5,415 nucleotides of DNA from Methanosarcinales archaeon. Lineage in GTDB: Archaea > Halobacteriota > Methanosarcinia > Methanosarcinales > Methanogasteraceae. Under the pieces are notes generated by a model. It saw nothing but the letters and a program-made list of their open reading frames with translations, was not told where the DNA came from and searched no databases. The translations under genes were made by a program, and so were the position numbers. Below are positions 1 through 5,405 of the stretch, piece by piece; the stretch's first letter is position 1, and each line of letters begins with the position of its first letter. The stretch is from contig JAUWCK010000092.1 in assembly GCA_030609345.1 (NCBI GenBank), positions 1 to 5,415 of the forward strand, given 5' to 3'.

Positions 1-416
1 ATGTCGTCTGCTAAGACGAGTACGGTCATCTCAGGGTGTCCATCGAAGTAGATGCCCATGAACTCGTAGACTTCTCGCTCGTACCAGTTTGCATTCCACC
101 AGACCGGAATAACCGTGTCAATCGCCGGACTCTCGTCCCGCGGTACCTCTGCCTTCAGCTTCACGATCACCGAGTGATCGTACGATGCGAGCATGTACAC
201 CACCTCAAACTTCGTCTCTTCCGGGAAATCGAGGCTTGTAATCCCGGATAATCTGTTGAATTGCAGATTATCCTTTAAGTACGAGCAGACGTCAACGATT
301 CTGTCCTTACCGACGTTCGCACAGACTATGTGCGGCGGCTGAGAATCGATCAGAGCGTCCGTAACAGCGTCCGGGAACTGAGATTTCAACGAATCAAGTA
401 CTGTCGTCTCATCCAT
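1..416 (-). CDS. fpoC: F420H2 dehydrogenase subunit C (NuoC/30 kDa family), 3' end cut off by window
   Basis: This is a peripheral-arm subunit of the F420H2:methanophenazine/quinone oxidoreductase, homologous to NuoC of complex I; it packs beside FpoB and FpoD on the cytoplasmic face. The visible 138 residues start at the ATG at 416-414. The family signature is near the truncated end: EREVYEFMGI (about 113-122), then FDGHPEM (about 124-130). The usual arginine before the hydrophobic stretch is missing; the residues there read T-V-L-V-L. The start lies one base after the fpoB stop (TGA-G-ATG), and a GGTGA ribosome site at 423-427 sits inside the last fpoB codons, so translation is probably coupled. 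The rest of the gene, and probably fpoD, lie left of the window. The fpo name rests on the gene order A-B-C and the archaeal setting; fqo is an equally valid name if the electron acceptor is a quinone. Confidence 0.88.
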   Translation of the reverse strand, partial: MDETTVLDSLKSQFPDAVTDALIDSQPPHIVCANVGKDRIVDVCSYLKDNLQFNRLSGITSLDFPEETKFEVVYMLASYDHSVIVKLKAEVPRDESPAIDTVIPVWWNANWYEREVYEFMGIYFDGHPEMTVLVLADD

Positions 417-417
417 C

Positions 418-945
418 TCATTTCACCCCGTACATTGTTCCCTTGTCGGTCTTCGCCTTGATCTTCTTCTGGAGTTCTATGAACCCCTGGATCAGTGCCT
501 CAGGCCTTGGCGGGCATCCGGTGATGTAGACATCAACCGGGAATATCTCGTCGATGTTCTGCAGCGTGTTGTACGACCGATAGAACGGTCCGCCACTTAT
601 TGAGCAGTTGCCCATACAGATGACCCATTTTGGCGAAGGCATCTGTTCGTACAATCGCTTCAGTGCCGGGAAGTACTTACGGACGATATACCCACTGATC
701 ACCATCACATCCGCGTGTCGCGGCGAACATCTCGGAATGATTCCGAATCGATCGGTGTCGTAGTGGGAACAGCCCGCAGCGATCATCTCGACGCCACAGC
801 ATCCCATCGGCTGGGTCATGAACCAGAGCGAATTCTTCCGCCCCCAGTTTATGACATCCTGCGCCGGCGATTTCTTGAGAAACTCATGAATCGCGCCTGT
901 CGTGGTGGTTACAACCTGCATTGGTGTTCTAATGTCTTTTGGCAT
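418..945 (-). CDS. fpoB: F420H2 dehydrogenase subunit B (NuoB/PSST family, cluster N2 subunit)
   Basis: This 175-residue subunit carries the terminal 4Fe-4S cluster (N2) that hands electrons to the membrane carrier in complex I-like enzymes. The four expected ligands are visible: the tandem Cys49-Cys50 in GCCGVEM, Cys114 in MGNCSISGG and Cys144 in TGCPPRPEAL, spaced as in NuoB. The conserved RCSPRHADV stretch (about 72-80) is present. I chose the ATG at 945-943 because GGAGG (951-955) lies five bases upstream and the protein then begins in the usual place. An ATG further up would add 21 residues, but most of that extension overlaps fpoA and has no family match. The fpoA stop is 13 bases upstream and fpoC starts one base after the stop, so the three form one operon. 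No F420-binding subunit (FpoF) is in view. Confidence 0.95.
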   Translation of the reverse strand: MPKDIRTPMQVVTTTTGAIHEFLKKSPAQDVINWGRKNSLWFMTQPMGCCGVEMIAAGCSHYDTDRFGIIPRCSPRHADVMVISGYIVRKYFPALKRLYEQMPSPKWVICMGNCSISGGPFYRSYNTLQNIDEIFPVDVYITGCPPRPEALIQGFIELQKKIKAKTDKGTMYGVK

Positions 946-948
946 AAT

Positions 949-957
949 AACCTCCTT
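949..957 (-). promoter_or_regulatory. Ribosome binding site that fixes the fpoB start
   Basis: The minus strand reads AAGGAGGTT five bases before the ATG at 945. It is a near-perfect complement to the archaeal 16S rRNA 3' end. It lies beside the fpoA stop codon and rules out the longer 196-residue version of FpoB. Confidence 0.85.
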
Positions 958-958
958 T

Positions 959-1357
959 TCAACGCATCCATGTGAACGCGCCTTTCTTCCATGCGTAAGC
1001 ATCTCCAATTATCAGTGCGATAATAAGGAATATGGTCATCGCACCAACTGCCGCCAGTTGAAATCCTGGAATCGCTTCCAGAACTACCGAACTCTTATAA
1101 CAAACAGCCCACGGATATAAGAAAAGAACCTCGACATCAAAAAGCACAAAAACGATCGCAAGTAAGTAATACGAAACGTTGAATCGCACCTGTGCTCCGC
1201 CTATCGGATCTTTTCCACCCTCGTAGGTCGTGTTCTTGAATCTGGCAGGGTTTCTCGGAGTGATCTGCTTTACAATGAACATGATGACGAACGGTATGAC
1301 CAACGCCAAAACAAGCATTACCGCAATCGGTATGTAGTCCAGTATCGCATCCGTCAT
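959..1357 (-). CDS. fpoA: F420H2 dehydrogenase subunit A (NuoA/ND3 family membrane subunit)
   Basis: This small membrane subunit belongs to the complex I-like F420H2 dehydrogenase and helps form the junction between the electron-transfer arm and the proton-pumping arm. It has 132 residues, a normal length. Three hydrophobic segments are visible, at about 9-29, 62-82 and 99-118. Between the first two is the family loop with YEGGKDPIGGAQVRF (about 45-59), and the second helix carries the conserved FDVEVLFLYPWA (about 73-84), whose acidic residues are Asp74 and Glu76. The bacterial form of the loop usually reads YECG; here the cysteine is a glycine. The start ATG at 1357-1355 follows GGAGGTTGA and overlaps the stop of a 7-codon leader frame. 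It is the first gene of the operon, with a probable promoter around 1459-1468. Confidence 0.94.
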   Translation of the reverse strand: MTDAILDYIPIAVMLVLALVIPFVIMFIVKQITPRNPARFKNTTYEGGKDPIGGAQVRFNVSYYLLAIVFVLFDVEVLFLYPWAVCYKSSVVLEAIPGFQLAAVGAMTIFLIIALIIGDAYAWKKGAFTWMR

Positions 1358-1377
1358 CGTGTCAACCTCCTAATCAT
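1354..1377 (-). CDS. Possible 7-residue leader peptide overlapping the fpoA start
   Basis: The frame ATG (1375-1377) to TGA (1354-1356) encodes MIRRLTR. It has its own strong ribosome site, AAAGGAGG (1387-1394), nine bases ahead of the ATG. Its stop overlaps the fpoA start as ATGA. Its two AGG codons are themselves the ribosome site of fpoA, so a ribosome on the leader would cover the fpoA site and could reinitiate at fpoA. It could be a chance result of two ribosome sites in tandem; nothing in the sequence proves translation. Confidence 0.35.
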   Translation of the reverse strand: MIRRLTR

Positions 1378-1403
1378 ATCTTCAAGCCTCCTTTGGTATA
1401 CGC

Positions 1404-1422
1404 TTATGATATCCGGTCATAA
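1404..1422. repeat. Inverted repeat in the fpo leader
   Basis: TTATGA (1404-1409) and TCATAA (1417-1422) form a perfect six-base inverted repeat around a seven-base centre. It lies downstream of the likely fpoA transcription start, so it could be a regulator site or a weak mRNA hairpin ahead of the leader frame. A second inverted repeat with the same spacer lies about 35 bases upstream. Confidence 0.4.
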
Positions 1423-1443
1423 TCGACCTATATTGTCACGTTT

Positions 1444-1460
1444 CTATGACTGTACCATAG
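1444..1460. repeat. Inverted repeat next to the fpo TATA box
   Basis: CTATG (1444-1448) and CATAG (1456-1460) form an inverted repeat with a seven-base centre. It touches the proposed TATA box and reaches towards the likely transcription start, a usual position for an archaeal repressor operator. The arms are only five bases, so chance is possible. Confidence 0.3.
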
Positions 1461-1468
1461 TATAAAAG
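1459..1468 (-). promoter_or_regulatory. Probable TATA box for fpoABC
   Basis: The minus strand reads CTTTTATACT. A start of transcription about 25 bases downstream would fall near 1435-1440 and give a leader of about 80 bases before fpoA, which contains one inverted repeat and the 7-codon frame. The box is the best AT-rich candidate in the gap between tldD and fpoA, but the B recognition element is not clear. Confidence 0.4.
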
Positions 1469-1526
1469 GTTTATCATATCAAGATGCGGTCAACTTGTCG
1501 GATGCTGTAGCGGATTCCAGGTGATG

Positions 1527-1540
1527 GGAAAAAGATTAAT
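1527..1540 (-). terminator. Possible oligo-T terminator of tldD
   Basis: On the minus strand ATTAATCTTTTTCC lies about 70-80 bases after the tldD stop. Oligo-T tracts without a strong hairpin are typical archaeal terminators. The same AT-rich patch could instead be a weak promoter element. Confidence 0.3.
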
Positions 1541-1606
1541 AGGGGCTGTGTCGCTCTGGCAATAGGTGGCACATTTCCGCACTCAGGGCATATCTTATGT
1601 CGGGGG

Positions 1607-2971
1607 TTACCCGCTCCCGCCGACCATCGCGCGGCTTACAAGAATGTGTGGCGAGCCATCGCTCACAGGCACTGCCTGCCCGCTCTTCCCGCACCTGCCC
1701 GAATGAAACGCGAGATCGTCTCCGACCGCTGTTATGTTCTTTAAGATCTCGAGCGTCTGCCCCGAGAGCGAGACATCCCGCAGCATCTCGCAGATCTCGC
1801 CATCCCGCACCACATACCCGAGTTCGGCATTGAACTGGAAGATCCCCTCGCCTGTGTTGACCTGCCCGCCACGTGATCCTTTGAGGTAGACTCCATCCCT
1901 TAGTTCCTCGATTATCTCCTCAAAACGCATATCGCGGTTTGCGATGAACGTGTTGCTCATTCTCGGTATTGGAATGGCGCACCCTTGTGCACGCGCGTTT
2001 CCGCCACTAATACCATTACTACTACCATCACCACCACTGCTGCCACCAAGCCTGCCTGCGGTCTCTCGCGAGTGCAGATACGAGGAGAGTACGCCGCTAT
2101 CGATCAGCGTCGTCCGTTTCGCAGGCACGCCTTCCGCATCGAAGGGATAGTATCCGTACTCGTGCATCGTCGGGTCATCGTAGACCGTGACGTGCTGCGA
2201 TGCGATCTGCTCCCCTATTTTACCGGCGAGGATCGAGGAGTTCTCAAGCACCAGATCCGCCTCCGCTGCATGTCCAACCGCCTCGTGGATGAAGACGCCT
2301 GCAAGTTCGGGATCGAGCACGCATGGCATGATCCCGCCCTCTGGCTGTCGTGCATGTAGCAGTTCTTCCGCGGTTCTCCCTGCCTTCTCTGCAAGAGCAA
2401 GAGCGTCGTATCTTTTGAACAACTCGTAACCGCAGACGCCGAATCTGCTTTTCCTTCCGGACTGGTATGTCGCGCCATCCGATGCGACCGCGGTGATGCC
2501 AAAACCGGTACGGAACATCTCGTGTTCGAGATCGAGCCCTTCCGAACTCTGGTACCGGACTTTGGCGCATGATTCGGAATAGACGGCAGTTGTGCTGGTG
2601 ACGCCATCGGTACATGCGTGCCGCTCGACATCCCTGATCAGTTCGATCTTCTCCTCGATCGGGACGTCTCTTGGATCTTCTTTTATGGATAACTCAGTCG
2701 GCATCGCCGATTCTCCGATCGGAGCCAGACGCACCTTCTCTCTCGGAACGGTCCTGTTGATGCTTGCAGCGAGTTCCTCTGCCGACTGGAGTGCCTGATC
2801 AAGGTTTGCCAGATCATCCGTCGTCACAAAACCCCATGAACCCCCCAAGAGCGCACGGATGCCCGCGCTGCTCGTAAAATTGTTTGTTATCTCCTCGATC
2901 TTTCCGTTATCGAGCACGATGCTGGTGGAATACCCGGACAGGATTCGGATATCGTAAAAATCACAATGCAT
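1607..2971 (-). CDS. tldD: TldD family metallopeptidase
   Basis: TldD is the zinc-peptidase member of the TldD/TldE (PmbA) pair, which in bacteria trims unfolded peptides, including microcin B17 precursor and the CcdA antitoxin. The protein is 454 residues, normal for the family. The metal site is visible as HEAVGH (229-234), and the third ligand is probably Cys427 in GRCGKSGQAVPV near the C-terminus; that cysteine separates TldD from the non-catalytic TldE. Residues about 308-325 are a Gly/Ser/Asn/Asp-rich low-complexity insertion before NARAQGC. I chose the ATG at 2971-2969: the protein then begins at a normal place and a TATA box lies 26-32 bases upstream. A TTG at 3016 would add 15 residues but lies upstream of that box. 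There is only a weak ribosome site (AGAAGAGA), which fits leaderless translation. No tldE gene is adjacent in the window. Confidence 0.93.
   Translation of the reverse strand: MHCDFYDIRILSGYSTSIVLDNGKIEEITNNFTSSAGIRALLGGSWGFVTTDDLANLDQALQSAEELAASINRTVPREKVRLAPIGESAMPTELSIKEDPRDVPIEEKIELIRDVERHACTDGVTSTTAVYSESCAKVRYQSSEGLDLEHEMFRTGFGITAVASDGATYQSGRKSRFGVCGYELFKRYDALALAEKAGRTAEELLHARQPEGGIMPCVLDPELAGVFIHEAVGHAAEADLVLENSSILAGKIGEQIASQHVTVYDDPTMHEYGYYPFDAEGVPAKRTTLIDSGVLSSYLHSRETAGRLGGSSGGDGSSNGISGGNARAQGCAIPIPRMSNTFIANRDMRFEEIIEELRDGVYLKGSRGGQVNTGEGIFQFNAELGYVVRDGEICEMLRDVSLSGQTLEILKNITAVGDDLAFHSGRCGKSGQAVPVSDGSPHILVSRAMVGGSG
1997..2050. repeat. Simple-sequence tract within tldD
   Basis: The plus strand is a run of imperfect ACC/ACT/ATC triplets. 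On the coding strand these are mostly GGT and AGT codons, giving the Gly/Ser-rich insertion of TldD at about residues 308-325. It looks like an expanded triplet repeat that has since picked up point changes. Confidence 0.6.
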
Positions 2972-2995
2972 AGTCTGTCTCTTCTTTGCTGATGC

Positions 2996-3004
2996 GCATA
3001 AATC
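2996..3004 (-). promoter_or_regulatory. Probable tldD TATA box
   Basis: The minus strand reads AAAG followed by ATTTATGC. The box is centred about 29 bases before the tldD ATG, which would put the transcription start at or beside the start codon. It lies between the tRNA gene and tldD, so tldD can be transcribed independently. Confidence 0.5.
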
Positions 3005-3031
3005 TTTGGGGTGCAAAGTCCGGACAGTAGA

Positions 3032-3103
3032 TGCGCCGACCGGGGATCGAACCCGGACTTGGGGCTTGGAAGGCCCCAGTCATAGCCATTAGACCATCAG
3101 CGC
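3032..3103 (-). tRNA. tRNA-Gly (anticodon TCC)
   Basis: The minus strand folds into a complete cloverleaf of 71 bases plus the discriminator A. The acceptor stem pairs GCGCTGA with TCGGCGC (one G-U pair). The D arm is GTC/GAC with a loop containing TGG. The anticodon stem GGGGC/GCCCC encloses the loop CTTCCAA with anticodon TCC at 3068-3070, which reads GGA and probably other GGN codons. The T arm is CCGGG-TTCGATC-CCCGG. There is no intron, and CCA is not encoded: the bases after the discriminator are TCTA. It sits between leuC and tldD on the same strand and has its own TATA-like box. Confidence 0.97.
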
Positions 3104-3128
3104 TCTCGTGGTATCTCGATACTTGAGG

Positions 3129-3137
3129 ATTTAATAC
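3129..3137 (-). promoter_or_regulatory. TATA-like box of the tRNA-Gly gene
   Basis: The minus strand reads TATTAAAT 26-33 bases before the first base of the mature tRNA, the usual distance for an archaeal TATA box when transcription starts close to the tRNA 5' end. Confidence 0.5.
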
Positions 3138-3203
3138 TATCGATCATCCGGGGGTATTTTGCAGGGTCATTCCGGAAGGTGATGCAATTCTGGTCTTCAG
3201 AGT

Positions 3204-3216
3204 CGATAAAAGAAGT
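3204..3216 (-). terminator. Possible T-rich terminator after leuC
   Basis: On the minus strand ACTTCTTTTATCG follows the leuC stop by a few bases. It is the only T-rich tract before the tRNA promoter. There is no strong hairpin, so this is a weak call. Confidence 0.3.
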
Positions 3217-3221
3217 AGCGT

Positions 3222-4505
3222 TTACGGGCGCTTAAAAGAAGTGAAAACCTCCCGCGGATCCGCAATCTCTCCTGCAAGCGCAGTCGCCGCAGCGGTCTCA
3301 GGCGACGCAAGATAGATGAATCCGCCTGTACCCATCCGCCCTTTGAAGTTGCGGTTGGCTGTCGAGAGGCAGACCTCGCCCTCGCCGAGCACGCCCTGAT
3401 GCGCACCAAGACATGGACCGCATCCAGGCGGGAGTATTACTGTGCCCGCCGAAAGCAGCGTTTCCACAACTCCGGCACGAACTGCCTGTAGGAGCATCGA
3501 TCTGGATGCAGGCGCAACGACCGTACGTACGCAAACCTTCTTTCCGTCAAGGATATCTGCTGCCGCCTTGAGATCCTCAAACCTGCCGTTCGTGCACGAT
3601 CCGATAAAGACCTGATCAATATGCGTCCCCTCGACCTCGTCTACCGGCTGCACGTTATCGACTGCATGAGGGGTTGCTACCTGTGGGGGAAGATCAGATA
3701 CATCGAAGAATAACTCACCAGCATAAGCTGCATCAGGGTCAGCGTAAACCGATGAATAACCATCGCCTTTGCTTTCACCTTTGCGTTCGCTTTCGCGCCT
3801 TCCAATGAAATCGAATGTCTTCTCATCGGGGGGTACGATGCTTGCCTTTGCGCCCATCTCGACACCCATGTTACAGAGCGTCATCCGCCCTGAGATCGAG
3901 AGATCAGCGATCGTTTCGCCGTAGTACTCGATCGCTTTGTATGTTGCGCCCCCTGCGCCGATTTTGCCGATGATATGCAGTGTCATGTCCTTTGCGCTCA
4001 CCATATCAGGGAGCGTGCCGGCAACCGTGATCCTGATCGACTGCGGCACCCTGAACCAGAGCTTTCCTGATGCAAAGACCTCAGCCATCTCGGTTGCGCC
4101 GATCCCGGTCCCAAAAGCGCCAAGCGCGCCGTACGTGCAGGAGTGCGAGTCCGCACCAACGATCAGCATCCCGGGGCGTGCGAACTGTTCCGAGACGATC
4201 TGGTGGCAGATTCCATCGCCGATATCGAAGAAATTTTTGATGCCCTGCCTTCGCACCCATTCCCGTATCTTATGGTGGAGTTCTGATGTGGTCTCCTTGT
4301 TCGACGGGACGATGTGATCGAAAGGGATCACGATCCTGTCCGGATCCCAGACCCTGTCTGCGCCCATCTCTGTAAACGCTTTAACCGCAAGCACGCTTGT
4401 TCCGTCGTGCGCCATCGCACAGTCGATATTCGCAAGCACGAAGTCGCCAGCCTGCGCATCGGTGCCTGCTGCCCTGCTCATTATCTTCTCGCTAATTGTC
4501 AGCAT
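3222..4505 (-). CDS. leuC: 3-isopropylmalate dehydratase / homoaconitase large subunit (archaeal type)
   Basis: This is the aconitase-family large subunit that isomerises 2-isopropylmalate to 3-isopropylmalate in leucine synthesis, or homocitrate-type acids in the coenzyme B side-chain pathway (AksD). It works with a separate small subunit. The protein is 427 residues, slightly above the usual ~420 of the archaeal form. Cluster ligands are visible as Cys304 in GSCTNGR and Cys362/Cys365 in [29 protein letters not shown] (about 118-133) is another family block. Residues about 236-248 ([13 protein letters not shown]) are an insertion encoded by hexamer repeats. The start ATG at 4505 follows GGGAGGAC with a seven-base gap. 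The ABC gene stop is 18 bases upstream, so the two may share a transcript. No leuD follows. The large subunit alone does not tell LeuC from AksD, so the symbol is provisional. Confidence 0.92.
   Translation of the reverse strand: MLTISEKIMSRAAGTDAQAGDFVLANIDCAMAHDGTSVLAVKAFTEMGADRVWDPDRIVIPFDHIVPSNKETTSELHHKIREWVRRQGIKNFFDIGDGICHQIVSEQFARPGMLIVGADSHSCTYGALGAFGTGIGATEMAEVFASGKLWFRVPQSIRITVAGTLPDMVSAKDMTLHIIGKIGAGGATYKAIEYYGETIADLSISGRMTLCNMGVEMGAKASIVPPDEKTFDFIGRRESERKGESKGDGYSSVYADPDAAYAGELFFDVSDLPPQVATPHAVDNVQPVDEVEGTHIDQVFIGSCTNGRFEDLKAAADILDGKKVCVRTVVAPASRSMLLQAVRAGVVETLLSAGTVILPPGCGPCLGAHQGVLGEGEVCLSTANRNFKGRMGTGGFIYLASPETAAATALAGEIADPREVFTSFKRP
3762..3800. repeat. Hexanucleotide repeat tract within leuC
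   Basis: On the coding strand about six imperfect copies of a purine-rich hexamer (GCGAAA, GCGAAC, GCAAAG, GTGAAA, GCAAAG, GCGATG) follow one another. They encode alternating charged and small residues, the insertion at about residues 236-248 of LeuC. Confidence 0.65.
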
Positions 4506-4523
4506 TTTGTAGTCCTCCCGGGT

Positions 4524-5195
4524 CTAAACTACCTCTCCATCCTGCATCCGGATGGTTCGCTCAGTCTTCTGGGCGAGACTTTGGTCGTGCGTGATCAGCA
4601 CAATCGTCTTCCCCTGATCATGCAGGTCATTTAAGATATCAAAGACCATCGCTCCTGATTTCGTATCGAGGTTGCCTGTCGGCTCGTCGGCAAGTATGAT
4701 CGCGGGATCGTTCGCAAGCGCTCTTGCAATCGCAACCCGCTGCTGCTGACCGCCAGAGAGTTGGTTCGGGTAGTACTTGAGTCTGTGTCCGAGTTCCAGC
4801 GAATCAAGGATCGAGGTTGCCTTCTCTCTTCGCTCATCCATCTCCACCTCCCTAAGCACCATCGGTATCTCGACATTTTCAAGCACGGTGAACGTCGGTA
4901 TCAGGTTGAACTGCTGGAAGACGAATCCGAGCTCCTCTCTTCTGACTCTTGCCCGCTCGTTCTCACCCATATCGGAAACCTTGTGATGTTTGATGAAAAC
5001 ATCGCCTCTCGTCGGCGTATCAAGGATTCCGATCTGGTTCATGAGCGTCGATTTGCCGGATCCGGATGCGCCCATGATCGCTGCGAATTCACCGTTCTCA
5101 ATTACCAAACTCACATCACGAATCGCAGCAGTCTCTGCCTCGCCCTCTCCAAAGATCTTCCAGACGTGCACAAGTTCGATCAATGCTTCGGTCAT
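4524..5195 (-). CDS. ABC transporter ATP-binding protein, LolD/MacB/FtsE class
   Basis: This 223-residue nucleotide-binding subunit energises an ABC system of the lipoprotein-release or MacB-like export class. All catalytic motifs are intact: Walker A GASGSGKST (42-50), Q-loop in FVFQQFNLIP (91-100), signature LSGGQQQRVAIARAL (146-160), Walker B IILADEP (166-172) with catalytic Glu171, D-loop NLDTK (175-179) and the switch His203 in ITHD. The long FQQFNLIP and TGNLD blocks are typical of this class. There is no membrane segment, so a partner permease of the FtsX/MacB type is needed, and none is in the window. The start at 5195 is preceded by AGGAGAT and overlaps the stop of the truncated ubiX frame as ATGA. 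The 18-base gap to leuC suggests co-transcription, although the functions appear unrelated. Confidence 0.93.
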   Translation of the reverse strand: MTEALIELVHVWKIFGEGEAETAAIRDVSLVIENGEFAAIMGASGSGKSTLMNQIGILDTPTRGDVFIKHHKVSDMGENERARVRREELGFVFQQFNLIPTFTVLENVEIPMVLREVEMDERREKATSILDSLELGHRLKYYPNQLSGGQQQRVAIARALANDPAIILADEPTGNLDTKSGAMVFDILNDLHDQGKTIVLITHDQSLAQKTERTIRMQDGEVV

Positions 5196-5308
5196 CGGTA
5201 TCTCCTGCGTATTCGATTATAACGCGATATCCCTACCTGCGGGACTTCTGCAAGGCGCACTGCGTGCTGCACGCCTGATGCGCCCATGATCCCGATCACA
5301 AGTTTCAT
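5192..5308 (-). pseudogene. ubiX: Truncated ubiX-like frame (N-terminus of flavin prenyltransferase)
   Basis: A 38-codon frame starts at the ATG at 5308-5306. Residues 1-12 read MKLVIGIMGASG, followed by VQHAVRLAEV (13-22). This matches the start of UbiX/Pad1 flavin prenyltransferases, where a first beta strand leads to G-x-(T/S)-GASG, the FMN phosphate loop, then a helix with R-L-L-E-V-L. The remaining 16 residues are unlike UbiX and arginine-rich (RIRRRYR at the end), and the frame stops after 38 codons, where a full UbiX has about 180-200. The missing 3' part is replaced by the ABC gene, whose ATG overlaps this stop (ATGA). The usual Thr/Ser before GASG is Met. It is best read as a deletion relic that now may serve as a coupled leader. 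A newly fixed small protein is less likely. The family match is from memory of the motif, not from a search. Confidence 0.55.
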
Positions 5309-5318
5309 GCATCGGTAT
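5193..5318. repeat. Nine-base direct repeat at both start regions
   Basis: On the minus strand ATACCGATG occurs at 5310-5318, just before the ubiX-like ATG, and again at 5193-5201, where its last three bases are the ABC start codon. Each copy is preceded by CAG and three unmatched bases. The copies are 117 bases apart. Confidence 0.45.
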
Positions 5319-5330
5319 TCGCTGGACTGG

Positions 5331-5338
5331 GTGTAAAG
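5331..5338 (-). promoter_or_regulatory. Possible promoter of the ubiX-like/ABC/leuC unit
   Basis: The minus strand reads CCAAAAAAC and then TTTACAC. The A-rich part resembles a B recognition element and TTTACAC a weak TATA box, 23-29 bases before the ATG at 5308. This would give a leaderless start for the ubiX-like frame and then a message through the ABC gene and leuC. Confidence 0.35.
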
Positions 5339-5396
5339 TTTTTTGGTTTACCGGGGCTGCCGATTCATCTGATGTTGTGCAGTCCTGTTCGAGGGG

Positions 5397-5405
5397 GTTT
5401 ATATC
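5397..5405 (+). promoter_or_regulatory. TATA-like box pointing out of the window
   Basis: The plus strand reads GTTTATATC, close to the archaeal TATA consensus. Read forward, it would drive a divergent gene starting beyond the right edge. Read on the minus strand as GATATAAAC it could instead be an upstream promoter for the ABC unit. Confidence 0.3.

Noticed and set aside
946..1008. A 21-residue N-terminal extension of FpoB from an upstream ATG
   Set aside because: Most of it overlaps the end of fpoA, it has no family match, and a strong GGAGG sits in front of the internal ATG at 945.
1524..1565. A 13-residue plus-strand frame (MGKRLIGAVSLWQ) in the gap between tldD and fpoA
   Set aside because: The ribosome-site-like GGTG touches the ATG with no spacing, no plus-strand promoter is evident, and the peptide is not recognisable.
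1474..1635. An open frame after tldD containing ICPECGN, which resembles half a zinc ribbon
   Set aside because: It has no usable start codon before the cysteine pair, there is no second pair, and it overlaps the tldD end and the fpo promoter region. A chance frame is the simplest reading.
1597..2429. Several plus-strand frames opposite tldD
   Set aside because: They are rich in Arg, Ser, Ala and Pro, as expected from the reverse complement of a coding gene, and have no family features.
2961..2999. A 12-residue frame (MRISKEETDYAL) overlapping the tldD start
   Set aside because: Its ATG lies within the proposed TATA box, upstream of the expected transcription start, and it has no ribosome site.
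2972..3016. A 15-residue extension of TldD from a TTG codon
   Set aside because: The TTG lies upstream of the likely TATA box and the added residues do not resemble the family; the ATG at 2971 gives a normal N-terminus.
4761..5222. A 153-codon plus-strand frame opposite the ABC gene
   Set aside because: It is antisense to a clearly conserved ATPase, lacks a ribosome site and shows no domain features.
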